Positions 1 through 7,469 are shown, counted from the stretch's first letter. The stretch is 9,667 nucleotides of DNA from Wenzhouxiangella sp. (GCA_007127425.1 SKZJ01000276.1:1-9667), one strand, 5' to 3'. Numbers and translations are program-made. The notes: generated by a model not told the origin, from the sequence alone.

Positions 1-647
1 CGCACCATGGCCGGATACGGATGCGGGCCGGCCACCGTGCCGAGAACGTAGAAGGTGTCGTCGACATTGGTGACCCAGTCGCGCATGGCTTCGTTGAGCG
101 CATCCTTGAGGGTGCACGATCCGGAGTCGACGCTGATGACCTCGGCGCCGAGCAGTTTCATGCGGTAGACGTTGACCGCCTGGCGACGCATGTCTTCGGA
201 CCCCATGTAGACCACGCAGTCCTGGCCCAGGCGCGCAGCCACCGTGGCCGTGGCCACCCCGTGCTGACCGGCACCGGTCTCGGCGATCACGCGCTGCTTG
301 CCCATGGCTTTAGCCAGAAGGGCCTGGCCGACCGTATTGTTGATCTTGTGCGCGCCGGTATGGTTGAGATCCTCGCGCTTGAGCACGATGCGTGCCCCAC
401 CGGCCCGATCGGACAGGTTCTCGGCGAAGTAAAGCGGTGACGGCCGGCCAACGAAATGGGCCAGGTCCGAATCCAGGCGGGCGACGAATTCGGGATCGGC
501 CAGGTGCTTGCGCCACGCGGCTTCCAGTTCCTCCAGGGCGGGCATGAGAGTCTCGGAGACGAACTTGCCGCCAAAGACGCCGAAATGGCCACCGGCATCG
601 GGAAAGACGCCGTCGGAAATTGCTGCTTTTCGGGCTGGTTCAGCCAT
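1..647 (-). CDS. trpB: Tryptophan synthase beta chain, N-terminal 215 residues (gene cut by window edge)
   Basis: TrpB is the PLP-dependent beta subunit of tryptophan synthase. It joins indole, channelled from TrpA, with L-serine to give tryptophan, working as an alpha2-beta2 complex in the cytoplasm. The visible part reads cleanly from ATG at 647 to the window edge, 215 complete codons. It shows the family opening [20 protein letters not shown] near residues 19-38 and [15 protein letters not shown] at 90-104, where K101 matches the lysine that forms the Schiff base with PLP. The glycine-rich stretch ETGAGQHG at 123-130 and the conserved segment [22 protein letters not shown] at about 149-170 follow. 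The remaining C-terminal part, roughly 185-190 residues in a normal TrpB of about 400, lies beyond position 1. The start overlaps the end of trpF by 8 bp and has a good Shine-Dalgarno sequence. The gene appears intact. Identification is very secure. Confidence 0.97.
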   Translation of the reverse strand, partial: MAEPARKAAISDGVFPDAGGHFGVFGGKFVSETLMPALEELEAAWRKHLADPEFVARLDSDLAHFVGRPSPLYFAENLSDRAGGARIVLKREDLNHTGAHKINNTVGQALLAKAMGKQRVIAETGAGQHGVATATVAARLGQDCVVYMGSEDMRRQAVNVYRMKLLGAEVISVDSGSCTLKDALNEAMRDWVTNVDDTFYVLGTVAGPHPYPAMV

Positions 648-1245
648 GTTTCACCGCCTTGATGAATTCATTCATCAGCTTATCACTCTTCACGCCGGGC
701 CGGACTTCCACACCGCTGGATACATCGACGGCATCCGGTTGCAGTTGACGGCAGGCCTCGGCCACATTCCCGGGATGCAGGCCGCCGGCCAGCACCCAGG
801 GTCGATTGATATCGGGAGCGCGGCTCCAGTCAAAGGTTTCACCACTGCCGCCCATGGCGCCGGCACCATGCGAGTCGAGCAGCAGTGCATCGGCTTCGTC
901 GAAAGCCGAGACGTCGACGACGGCGTTTCCGCCCATGGCCAGCGCCTTGATCCAGGGACGTCCGAACTGCTGGCAGAAAGCCGCATCCTCGCTACCGTGA
1001 AACTGCAACCAGTCCAGCGGGACTTCATCAAGCACCTGTCGCACCCGCCCGGCTTCGGCATCCATGAACAGACCCACCCGGCCGACGAACGGTGGCAGGG
1101 CACGGCAGATGGTGCGGGCAGCCTGGACATCGATATGGCGCTTTGAGCGCTCAACGAAGACCAGGCCGATGGCATCCACCCCGGCCCGCGCCGCCGCCAG
1201 GGCGTCGTCGACACGCGTCATGCCGCAGATCTTGACCCGGGTCAT
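640..1245 (-). CDS. trpF: Phosphoribosylanthranilate isomerase
   Basis: TrpF converts N-(5'-phosphoribosyl)anthranilate to the deoxyribulose phosphate CdRP, the third step from chorismate to tryptophan. The 201-residue protein has the usual length of a free-standing TrpF, a single (beta/alpha)8 barrel. KICGMT at residues 5-10 carries C7, matching the catalytic general base. D124 in the LLLDSHG segment matches the catalytic acid. [10 protein letters not shown] at 152-161 and DVSSGVE at 174-180 are the phosphate-binding loops at the C-terminal end of the barrel. It is a free-standing enzyme and not fused to TrpC as in enteric bacteria. The start ATG overlaps the truA stop (ATGA), and its own stop lies inside the trpB start region. 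It is therefore the middle of a truA-trpF-trpB transcription unit. No defects are seen. Confidence 0.97.
   Translation of the reverse strand: MTRVKICGMTRVDDALAAARAGVDAIGLVFVERSKRHIDVQAARTICRALPPFVGRVGLFMDAEAGRVRQVLDEVPLDWLQFHGSEDAAFCQQFGRPWIKALAMGGNAVVDVSAFDEADALLLDSHGAGAMGGSGETFDWSRAPDINRPWVLAGGLHPGNVAEACRQLQPDAVDVSSGVEVRPGVKSDKLMNEFIKAVKHG
654..660 (-). promoter_or_regulatory. Shine-Dalgarno site of trpB inside trpF
   Basis: The minus strand reads AAGGCGG, then 6 nt, then the trpB ATG at 647-645. The site lies within the last codons of trpF. Together with the 8-bp overlap of the two genes it supports this trpB start and suggests translational coupling, so that ribosomes ending trpF reinitiate on trpB. 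Confidence 0.7.
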
Positions 1246-2033
1246 GCGCGATCGTCCGGCGGAAAGCCCGCCGCCTGGTTCATCGGCAACTGCACATAGT
1301 CGGGATAAGTCGGTGCCATGAAATACAGCCCCTCGGCCGGGGCCGTGATGCCGGCCACACTGCGGTCGCGAGCAGCCAGGACGTCGCCGGCCCAGGCGGG
1401 CGGACGCTCACCCTGGCCGATCGCCATCAAGGTACCGGCGATATTCCTGACCATGTGGTAAACGAAGGCATTGGCCTCGATGTCGATGACGACCTCCTGT
1501 CCGTTTCGCGTCACGTCCACGCGATGTATGGTTCGCACCGGTGACTTCGCCTGACAACCAACGGCACGAAAGCTGGAAAAATCATGTTCTCCAACCAGCG
1601 CCTGGGCAGCCTCGTGCATGCGCTCGGCATCCAGCGGATGACGAACCCAGGCCACACGCCCGCGGTCGATGGCCGGTCTCACCCGGCGATTGAGTATGCG
1701 ATAACGGTATTGTCGACGAGTGGCGCGAAAGCGGGCGTGAAAGTCATCGTCGACTTCGCGCGTCCACAGCAGGGTGATGCCGGGATGCAGGTGGGTGTTG
1801 GTGCCGAGCACCCAGGAGCGCTCGCGCCGCACCGCCTCGGTATCGAAATGGACGACCTGGCAGAAAGCATGCACGCCCGTGTCGGTGCGACCGGCACAGT
1901 GGACGACGACCGGATGATCGGCCACCCGGCCCAGCGCCGCTTCCAGGCACTCCTGCACGGTCGGCGACTGGCGCTGACGCTGCCAGCCGAAGAAACCACT
2001 GCCGTCGTACTCGACTCCCGCAGCCAGTCGCAT
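1242..2033 (-). CDS. truA: tRNA pseudouridine(38-40) synthase TruA
   Basis: TruA isomerises uridines 38, 39 and 40 in the anticodon arm of many tRNAs to pseudouridine, which stabilises the arm and helps reading-frame maintenance. The protein has 263 residues, typical of bacterial TruA. VEYDGSGFFGWQRQ at residues 7-20 is the family opening. CAGRTDTGVHA at 47-57 is the catalytic motif, with D51 the nucleophilic aspartate. The RQYRYRI segment near 106-112, FRAVGCQ near 154-160 and FVYHMVRNIAGTL near 195-207 are further conserved core elements. The gene starts 30 bp after the fimV stop, and its last bases form ATGA with the trpF start. The leader before the ATG has only a weak GGA-type ribosome site. 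Expression probably depends on transcription from upstream, although the short gap could still hold a weak promoter. The sequence appears complete. Confidence 0.96.
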   Translation of the reverse strand: MRLAAGVEYDGSGFFGWQRQRQSPTVQECLEAALGRVADHPVVVHCAGRTDTGVHAFCQVVHFDTEAVRRERSWVLGTNTHLHPGITLLWTREVDDDFHARFRATRRQYRYRILNRRVRPAIDRGRVAWVRHPLDAERMHEAAQALVGEHDFSSFRAVGCQAKSPVRTIHRVDVTRNGQEVVIDIEANAFVYHMVRNIAGTLMAIGQGERPPAWAGDVLAARDRSVAGITAPAEGLYFMAPTYPDYVQLPMNQAAGFPPDDRA

Positions 2034-2063
2034 GGGTCCGTATTTCGCTGGTCCAATCGTCGG

Positions 2064-4928
2064 CTAGAGATCTTCGAGCAGCTTCTGTGCCTCGTCCTGC
2101 TTGTCCGGAGTACCGCCGGCGACCACCTCCTCGAGGATGGTCCGGGCCGAATCGGCCAGATCCACGGACATGTAGGCACGAGCGAGGTCGAGCTTGACGT
2201 CGGCATCCTCGTCACTCAACTCGGCATCGCTCTGAGGCTCGGCTGGCTCCTCCGACGTGGCTTCGCCGGTTTCGTCGAGCTCGAAGATCCCCGGCTCAGC
2301 CAGCGCTTCGGAACCCTCGACATCCCCAACGTCCGACTCATCGGTAGCAGGCCTTTCGGTAGCACTGTGGGCATCGGCACTGGAATCATCTTCAAAGTCC
2401 AGCGTCAGCCCGTCGTCCTCATCGGCTTCCTCGCCGAATTGCGGCTCTTCGGAGGCGGCCGGCGCGTCTTCGTCGACGGACAGTTCATCGCTCGCCTCAT
2501 CGGAATCGAGATCCAGCGAGAAGGGCTCTGAATCCGTGTCTCGTTCATCAACGTCGCTGCCCGTCTCCGACTCGGCCGGGGCCTTGATATCGGGCTCGGA
2601 CTCCATGTCCCAATCGAGTCCTGCATCCAGTTCGAGATCGGACCCGGTATCGTGCGCATCGGCGTCTGTTGCGGACGGCTCGTCAGTGGATACTTTCTGC
2701 TCATCGCCTTGCGAGCCGGGCTCGAAGTCCAGGTCGAGACTGTAGCCGGGATCCTCTGAGCGCGTCGGCTGGTCATCGGGCTCCGGCTCGTCGTCGGCGA
2801 AACTGCCGATCTCGAAGTCATCGTCGTCGGCTGCAAACTCATCTGCCGACTCCGAAGCCGATTCCGGCTTGTCCAGGCGATTCGAGAGCTCACCCAGATC
2901 AAGGTCCTCGCCGAACTCTTCATCGTCGACGGCCGCGACCTCTTCGCTACTGGCCGCATCCGCGTCAACGCGCTCGTCGGCCGGCTCCGGGATATCGAGT
3001 TCCGAATCTTCATCCGTCGGGCGCTCTTCACTCTCATCTTCGACGTCGAACATGCTGAGCATCTCGTCGGTGCGCCGCTCCAGTTCTTCGTCTCCGACCT
3101 CTCCCGGAGCCGTCTCGGGCGGCGTCAGCATCGGATGATCGGGGGCGTGAATCAGGGCCAGCCCCAGGGCTTCCTGCCAGTGAGCATCCTCTTCGTCATC
3201 GACATGCTGATACATCTGGTCGAGAGCGTCGGCAAAGCGTTCGTTCTCGTCACGATCGGCCAGCACCTTGAGCAGGGCCAGATGTGCAGCCAGGTTGGAG
3301 GGGTTACGGCCGACGGCCTTGCGCGCATCGGTCTCCGGATCAGCGGCAGCGACACGGCCAGACGCTTCGCCGGCGGCATTGCGACGCTGTCTGAGGAACA
3401 GGAACGCACCTACCGCGATCAGTACGACAACGATCACCGCAACAGCAATGGCCAGCCACTGCCACAGACCCAGTCCGGTCTGCGTATCCAACTCGGGCGC
3501 AGTCGCGGCCGGTTGATCACCCCCGACCGGCGCCGCTTCATCCACCGGATCGGTCACCGGATCGGCGGGAGCCAACTCGCCATCGGGACCCCGAACATCG
3601 TCAACGGCGGCAACGGCAGGTTCATCATCCGGCACCGGGGTGGCTTCGTCAGGATCACCGACAAGCTCGCGCTCCAGGTCGGAAAAATAGGCATCGACGT
3701 CTTCATCCTCGACGGCTGCCAGCTGTTCCGTCTCGTCACGTTCCCGGCGAGCCTCGCGCAAGCGAGCCTCGAGCTCGGCCAGGGACTCCTCGGCGAAAGC
3801 CAGGCCGGCCATCTCGCGGCTGTCCAGCGCCTCGCGGATCTCAGCCACGTGCTCATCGAATTCTTCACTATCGAGCCGCTCGGAAACGATCTCATCTTCG
3901 ACCTCTGTGAGGGCGCCACGGACTCGCCGAATGTCTCCGTCCGACACCGCCGGTCCGTCGGCGAACTCGTCATCCTCTGGCGGCACAACATCGAGTCGGT
4001 GTACCACGTCCTCCGGCTCCTCGGCCGTTGCCGGCGCCGGTTCGACCGGATCGGCTTCAGGCACTCCAGCATCGGCAACCACCGGCACATCGCGCGCCGG
4101 GTCAGCCTGCTGCCAGGCCTGCATGTGCTCACGAATCCGCTGTTCGGCCTCGCCACGACTGACGCCACGCACCTCGTCGGCACTCGGCATGTCCAGCTCG
4201 GCACCGCTTCGCAGTCGATTGATGTTCTCGCCCATGAAGGCATGGCGATTGCGCTCGAAGATGGCCAGCATGACCTGGTCCATGCTCATGCCCGGGTCCG
4301 GCCGCCAGTTGTAACCGATTCCCCAAAGCGTATCGCCGCGGGCCACGGTGACGGCACCGTCCGTGATTCGCGGGCGCTCGGCTGTCGGCTCGGAATCGGT
4401 TGGGCTCGGTTGACGCGGCGCCGGCCGGTCTGCCCGCGGCGCGGGATCGACGGGCGCAGTGTCCGCTTCCGCCTCGGCCACTTCTTCCGGTGCTCGCCTG
4501 ACCGGAGGCGGCGAGTCAATCGTGGGCGGATCGAGGAACAGGGTGTATTCGCGCAGTACCCGCCCACTCGCAAAACGCGCGTCGAGTAGGACCTGGACGA
4601 CCGGATCATTGGCCGGCCTCTGCGAACGCAAGCGAATCGTCGGCGGCTGGCTGGTGCGATCGATCGACACATCCAGGCCGAGCCCCAGCGATTCGGAAGG
4701 CAACCCGACCCGCTCGTAGTCGGCCGGCGAAGCCGGCGCCACGGTCATCGCCTCGACCGCATCGGATTCCGCCTCCAGCAGCCGGATGGTCACATCCAGC
4801 GGCTGACCCAGGTAGGAGTCCACCCGCGCCTCGCCCAGACCCAACGCTCGCAGGCCGTCGGCGGGAAACAACAACACCAGGCCGCCGAGCAGGGCGAACA
4901 CGGTCAATCGATTATTGAACAAGGACAT
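2064..4928 (-). CDS. fimV: FimV/HubP-family cell-pole and type IV pilus assembly protein
   Basis: FimV proteins are inner-membrane, peptidoglycan-binding polar organisers. In Pseudomonas they are needed for assembly of the PilMNOPQ machinery and twitching, and the Vibrio homologue HubP anchors chromosome-origin and flagellar regulators. This 954-residue protein has the full family layout. A hydrophobic export segment lies at about residues 8-22. The FimV N-terminal domain (GLGEARVDSYLGQPLDVTI and following) covers 30-135. A LysM domain starting VTVARGDTLWGIGYNW at 193 runs to about 250. A charged, probably coiled-coil stretch covers 335-405. One membrane helix lies at 488-513, followed by RQRR. 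A TPR-like helical region covers 530-605, then a very acidic linker at 610-905. The FimV C-terminal helical domain (DVKLDLARAYMSVDLADSARTILEEV) covers 910-954. The linker sequence is low-complexity, but the terminal domains make the call secure. It lies between asd and truA as in Pseudomonas. Confidence 0.93.
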   Translation of the reverse strand: MSLFNNRLTVFALLGGLVLLFPADGLRALGLGEARVDSYLGQPLDVTIRLLEAESDAVEAMTVAPASPADYERVGLPSESLGLGLDVSIDRTSQPPTIRLRSQRPANDPVVQVLLDARFASGRVLREYTLFLDPPTIDSPPPVRRAPEEVAEAEADTAPVDPAPRADRPAPRQPSPTDSEPTAERPRITDGAVTVARGDTLWGIGYNWRPDPGMSMDQVMLAIFERNRHAFMGENINRLRSGAELDMPSADEVRGVSRGEAEQRIREHMQAWQQADPARDVPVVADAGVPEADPVEPAPATAEEPEDVVHRLDVVPPEDDEFADGPAVSDGDIRRVRGALTEVEDEIVSERLDSEEFDEHVAEIREALDSREMAGLAFAEESLAELEARLREARRERDETEQLAAVEDEDVDAYFSDLERELVGDPDEATPVPDDEPAVAAVDDVRGPDGELAPADPVTDPVDEAAPVGGDQPAATAPELDTQTGLGLWQWLAIAVAVIVVVLIAVGAFLFLRQRRNAAGEASGRVAAADPETDARKAVGRNPSNLAAHLALLKVLADRDENERFADALDQMYQHVDDEEDAHWQEALGLALIHAPDHPMLTPPETAPGEVGDEELERRTDEMLSMFDVEDESEERPTDEDSELDIPEPADERVDADAASSEEVAAVDDEEFGEDLDLGELSNRLDKPESASESADEFAADDDDFEIGSFADDEPEPDDQPTRSEDPGYSLDLDFEPGSQGDEQKVSTDEPSATDADAHDTGSDLELDAGLDWDMESEPDIKAPAESETGSDVDERDTDSEPFSLDLDSDEASDELSVDEDAPAASEEPQFGEEADEDDGLTLDFEDDSSADAHSATERPATDESDVGDVEGSEALAEPGIFELDETGEATSEEPAEPQSDAELSDEDADVKLDLARAYMSVDLADSARTILEEVVAGGTPDKQDEAQKLLEDL

Positions 4929-4939
4929 TGGCGCCGGAA

Positions 4940-4945
4940 CCCTCT
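4940..4945 (-). promoter_or_regulatory. Candidate ribosome-binding site of fimV
   Basis: The minus strand reads AGAGGG followed by 11 nt and the fimV ATG at 4928. The spacing is somewhat long, but no better site lies closer. It supports the ATG at 4928, which also gives a sensible export signal. Confidence 0.45.
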
Positions 4946-4976
4946 TTATCGGACAAATACTGCCTTAATTCAAGCG

Positions 4977-5007
4977 AGTATACCAATGACTTCATGCCAC
5001 ATGGAAG
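4977..5007 (-). promoter_or_regulatory. Candidate fimV promoter with extended -10 and overlapping dyad
   Basis: In the 103-bp gap between asd and fimV the minus strand reads TGGTATACT (4985-4977). This is a TATACT -10 box with the TG of an extended -10, about 50 bp before the fimV start. No good -35 is present, which is tolerated in extended -10 promoters. Just upstream, 4990-5007 is a near-palindrome, CTTCATG-CCA-CATGGAAG with one bulged base, sitting where a -35 or an operator would lie. The box is seen directly. Its use as a promoter, and any role of the dyad, are inference. No convincing intrinsic terminator for asd is seen in this gap. Confidence 0.4.
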
Positions 5008-5031
5008 CAGGGTGGAATTCCCGCCTCCAAA

Positions 5032-6057
5032 TCATGCGGATCTGCGAGCCGCCAGGTACTCGGCAATCTGGATGGCATTGAGCGCCGCACCCTTGCGCAC
5101 GTTGTCGGCCACGACCCAGAAACACAATCCCTGCGGATGGCTGATGTCACGCCGCAGGCGGCAGACGTAGGCCGGGTCATGGCCGGATGCATGGGTCAGC
5201 GGCGTGGCCAGCTCCTCATCATCGAGCATCTCCACACCCGCGGCGCCAGCAAGCAATTCGCGTGCCTGCTCGACCTCCAGCGGTTTGACCGTCTCCAGGT
5301 GCACCGCCTCGCCATGACCGAAAAACACCGGCACCCGAACCGCCGTGGCATTGACCGCGATCTCGTCGGTTCCAAGAATGCGACGGGTCTCGTTGTGCAT
5401 CTTCATTTCTTCTTTCGAGTAGCCGTTGTCCTGCAGGACGTCGATCATCGGGATGACGTTGAAGGCAATCGGGGCATTGAGGGCCTCGACCTTCGGTTCG
5501 TTGAAGTTGAAGCGGTCCTTGCTCTGCCGGGCCAGTTCCTCCATCGCCGCCTTGCCGGCACCCGAGACCGACTGATAAGTGGCCACGTTGATACGCGACA
5601 CGCCGGCGGCCCGGTGAATGGGAGCGACGGCCAGCACCATCTGGATGGTCGAGCAGTTCGGATTGGCAATGATGCCACCGCCGGAAAAGTCATCCAGGAC
5701 GTCGGCATTGACCTCGGGCACGACCAGCGGGCAATCCGGGTCCATGCGGAAGTGCGAGGTGTTGTCGATGACCGTGCATCCGGCTTTCGCCGCGCGCGGG
5801 GCATGTTCGGCGGAAATGCTGCCGCCGGCAGAAAACAGCGCGAAGTCCCAGCCGCTGAAATCGAACGTGGCCAGATCCTCGACCGTCACGCTCTTGCTGC
5901 CGAACTGCACCTGGCTGCCGGCAGAGCGGCTGCTGGCCAAGGCGGCGATCTGACTGATGGGAAACTGGCGCTCGGCCAGCAGTTCCAGCATCACCTCACC
6001 CACGGCCCCGGTCGCACCGACCACGGCTACTCGATATCCTTGTTTTGCTTCGCTCAT
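5032..6057 (-). CDS. asd: Aspartate-semialdehyde dehydrogenase
   Basis: Asd reduces L-aspartyl-4-phosphate with NADPH to aspartate semialdehyde. This is the branch point for lysine, diaminopimelate, threonine, methionine and isoleucine, and hence for cell-wall synthesis. The chosen start gives 341 residues, normal for the family. VAVVGATGAVGE at residues 10-21 is the NADP-binding loop. NPNCSTIQM at 132-140 holds the active-site cysteine C135. QSVSGAGK at 162-169 and RVPVFFGHGE at 241-250, with the likely catalytic H248, follow. The C-terminal segment near 316-330 has VVADNVRKGAALNAI. The short form and the RVPV..GH.E motif resemble the Gram-positive and Pseudomonas-like subgroup more than the E. 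coli form. The frame stays open upstream to 6180, but those 41 residues cross a repeat and match nothing in the family, so ATG 6057 is preferred. The ribosome site is weak (AAAGA). Confidence 0.96.
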   Translation of the reverse strand: MSEAKQGYRVAVVGATGAVGEVMLELLAERQFPISQIAALASSRSAGSQVQFGSKSVTVEDLATFDFSGWDFALFSAGGSISAEHAPRAAKAGCTVIDNTSHFRMDPDCPLVVPEVNADVLDDFSGGGIIANPNCSTIQMVLAVAPIHRAAGVSRINVATYQSVSGAGKAAMEELARQSKDRFNFNEPKVEALNAPIAFNVIPMIDVLQDNGYSKEEMKMHNETRRILGTDEIAVNATAVRVPVFFGHGEAVHLETVKPLEVEQARELLAGAAGVEMLDDEELATPLTHASGHDPAYVCRLRRDISHPQGLCFWVVADNVRKGAALNAIQIAEYLAARRSA

Positions 6058-6092
6058 GATGTCTTTAATGCTTTGTTTGAATGGGAAATTGT

Positions 6093-6113
6093 CCACAGAT
6101 GAACACAGATCCG
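6093..6113 (+). repeat. Left arm of inverted 10-bp-periodic repeat in the asd leader
   Basis: Read on the minus strand, this stretch contains ATCTGTGTTCATCTGTGG, which is a 10-bp unit ATC(T/C)GTGTTC followed by a partial unit. It is the inverted counterpart of the arm at 6266-6293. The two agree at all but one of 18 positions. It lies about 36 bp upstream of the asd ATG, so it would be within or near the asd 5' leader. Confidence 0.8.
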
Positions 6114-6219
6114 AAAAACTTGACTTCAATCGGTTCAAAACAAGAAGAAGACGAAACGTATTTGAGAGCAACCCGAACACTTACTCCAACAATTCTCGCT
6201 CTGAAATGACGCTTTGAAC

Positions 6220-6249
6220 AATTGCCATCCCCTTCCGGTTAAGGCAATT
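6220..6249. other. Short hairpin between asd and aroC
   Basis: AATTGCC at 6220-6226 pairs with GGCAATT at 6243-6249 around a 16-nt loop. On the minus strand, the direction of aroC transcription, no T-run follows. On the plus strand only four T follow and no gene lies upstream. It is therefore a weak candidate for a terminator and may simply be part of the repeat unit bounded by the arms at 6093 and 6293. Confidence 0.35.
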
Positions 6250-6265
6250 TTCAGTCACTGCTTTT

Positions 6266-6293
6266 ATCCGTGTTCATCTGTGTTCATCCGTGG
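6266..6293 (+). repeat. Right arm of inverted 10-bp-periodic repeat downstream of aroC
   Basis: On the plus strand the arm reads ATCCGTGTTC, ATCTGTGTTC, ATCCGTGG: two full 10-bp units and a truncated third. It ends 10 bp before the aroC stop codon, with a run of seven T in between. With the arm at 6093-6113 it encloses about 150 bp. The 246-bp gap between asd and aroC has no gene. Apart from the two arms and the hairpin at 6220-6249 it is AT-richer non-coding sequence, in which I could not assign an unambiguous asd promoter. Confidence 0.8.
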
Positions 6294-6303
6294 AAGGTTT
6301 TTT

Positions 6304-7398
6304 TCAGCCGGGAATTCGCGGCGTCTGCTCCGGTACGTCGCCGCACTGGGCGCGGTGGAGCAGGACATGGTCCATGATCACAAGGGCCAGCATGGCCTCG
6401 ACGATGGGCACGGCGCGAATCCCGACACAAGGGTCATGGCGGCCGGTGGTGACGATTTCAACCGGCTCACCCCGAATATCCACCGTCTTGCCCGGCAATC
6501 TCAGCGATGAGGTCGGCTTGAACGCCACCGCCACGTCGACCGGCTGACCTGTCGAAATACCGCCCAGCACCCCGCCGGCATGGTTGGACTCGAACCCCTC
6601 CGGCGTGATCTCGTCGCGGTGCTCGGTACCCTTTTGCGCCACCGAGCCGAAGCCGGCGCCGATCTCCACGCCTTTGGTGGCATTGATGCTCATCATCGCC
6701 GCGGCCAGGTCACCGTCGAGCTTGGCGTAGACCGGCGCACCCAAGCCCACGGGAACACCCGTGGCGCGCGCCTTGACCAGCGCGCCGACCGAATCGCCCG
6801 ACTTCCAGAGTTGCTTCATGTAGTCCTCAAGCGCACCGATCATCGATGCATCCGGACAGAAGAACGGGCTGGAGTCGATCACCGATTCATCGAATTGCTC
6901 GTCGCAGACGACCTCGCCGATCTGCGCCAGCCAGCCGGTGACCTCGATACCGAACTGGTTCTTCAACCACTTCCGCGCCAGGGCACCGGCAGCCACCCGC
7001 ACGGCGGTCTCCCGCGCCGAAGAACGCCCGCCTCCGCGGTAATCGCGGATGCCGTACTTGTGGTGATAGGTATAGTCGGCATGCCCGGGCCGGAACTGTG
7101 CGGCGATCTTCGAGTAGTCCTTCGAGCGCGCATCGGTGTTGTGGATCAATAGCGCGATCGGTGCGCCGGTCGTCTTCCCCTCGAACACGCCCGACAGAAT
7201 CTGGACATCTTCTTTCTCCCGCCGCTGGGAAGTCCATCGACTCTGCCCCGTCGCCCGCCGCATCAGTTCGGCACGGATCTCCTCCGGCGTGATCTCCATA
7301 CCCGGCGGAAAACCGTCAACCACGCAGCCGATCGCCGGCCCATGGCTCTCGCCGAAGGTCGTGATGGTCAGGAGGTGGCCGAAGGAGTTGGTGGGCAT
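6304..7398 (-). CDS. aroC: Chorismate synthase
   Basis: AroC performs the last shikimate-pathway step. It eliminates phosphate from 5-enolpyruvylshikimate-3-phosphate to give chorismate, using reduced FMN as a catalytic cofactor. The 364-residue length is typical. FGESHG at residues 15-20 carries H19, and RPGHADYTY at 103-111 carries H106. These are the two conserved active-site histidines. [17 protein letters not shown] at 115-131 is the family signature, and TGRHDPC at 318-324 is the C-terminal signature. [18 protein letters not shown] in the 57-74 region is also highly conserved. The start ATG gives the expected N-terminus ([16 protein letters not shown]). However, the sequence just before it reads CTGAAACCCT-like bases derived from a tandem repeat and shows no recognisable Shine-Dalgarno site. 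The gene lies 246 bp upstream of asd, and its product is the precursor used by the Trp enzymes encoded further downstream. Confidence 0.97.
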   Translation of the reverse strand: MPTNSFGHLLTITTFGESHGPAIGCVVDGFPPGMEITPEEIRAELMRRATGQSRWTSQRREKEDVQILSGVFEGKTTGAPIALLIHNTDARSKDYSKIAAQFRPGHADYTYHHKYGIRDYRGGGRSSARETAVRVAAGALARKWLKNQFGIEVTGWLAQIGEVVCDEQFDESVIDSSPFFCPDASMIGALEDYMKQLWKSGDSVGALVKARATGVPVGLGAPVYAKLDGDLAAAMMSINATKGVEIGAGFGSVAQKGTEHRDEITPEGFESNHAGGVLGGISTGQPVDVAVAFKPTSSLRLPGKTVDIRGEPVEIVTTGRHDPCVGIRAVPIVEAMLALVIMDHVLLHRAQCGDVPEQTPRIPG

Positions 7399-7404
7399 AG
7401 GGTT

Positions 7405-7432
7405 CAGGTTTCAGTGGTCAGGTTTCAGTGGT
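7405..7432 (+). repeat. Two-copy 14-bp tandem repeat next to the aroC start
   Basis: The unit CAGGTTTCAGTGGT occurs twice without mismatch (7405-7418 and 7419-7432). A further CAG follows and a partial GGTT precedes it. It ends only 6 bp upstream of the aroC ATG at 7398-7396, so it occupies the place where a ribosome-binding site would normally be. The copies are exact, which suggests a recent duplication or a conserved intergenic element. Confidence 0.85.
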
Positions 7433-7447
7433 CAGATAAAGAGGCAG

Positions 7448-7469
7448 GGAGATGGCCGAAGCCATCCCC
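7448..7469 (-). terminator. UUCG-loop hairpin after ETF-QO, possible terminator or attenuator
   Basis: In the minus-strand transcript this stretch forms GGGGAUGGC-UUCG-GCCAUCUCC. That is a 9-bp stem with one G-U pair, closed by a C(UUCG)G tetraloop, one of the most stable RNA hairpins. It begins 11 nt after the ETF-QO stop codon and ends about 50 nt before the aroC start. The following bases CUGCCUCUUUAUC are pyrimidine-rich but are not a clean U-run. It could be a leaky terminator, an mRNA 3'-end stabiliser or a processing site between the two genes. The fold is seen in the sequence and its role is inferred. Confidence 0.5.

Noticed and set aside
1584..2531. Plus-strand open frame across truA and the end of fimV
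   Set aside because: It runs through two well-supported minus-strand genes and their junction, with no recognisable domain. It is a shadow of codon bias.
3135..4589. Open frame of 484 codons on the plus strand, antisense to fimV
   Set aside because: It has no family-like motifs or plausible ribosome site. It is explained by the GC-rich, Asp/Glu/Ser-heavy codons of fimV, whose reverse complement rarely makes stops. The minus-strand gene has clear domains through the same region.
5011..5025. GGTGGAATTCCCGCC as an asd terminator
   Set aside because: The perfect part is only the 8-bp palindrome GGAATTCC, with no loop and no T-run after it on the minus strand.
5137..6102. Plus-strand open frame opposite asd
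   Set aside because: It is a mirror of the asd coding sequence, ending in the intergenic repeat, with no supporting motifs.
6058..6180. Possible 41-residue N-terminal extension of Asd starting at 6180
   Set aside because: The extension crosses the repeat at 6093-6113, has AT-rich intergenic composition, and precedes the normal Asd N-terminus by a full length not seen in the family.
6093..6293. CRISPR-like array
   Set aside because: Only two arms in opposite orientation are present, with 10-bp internal periodicity, no regularly spaced direct repeats or spacers, and no cas genes.
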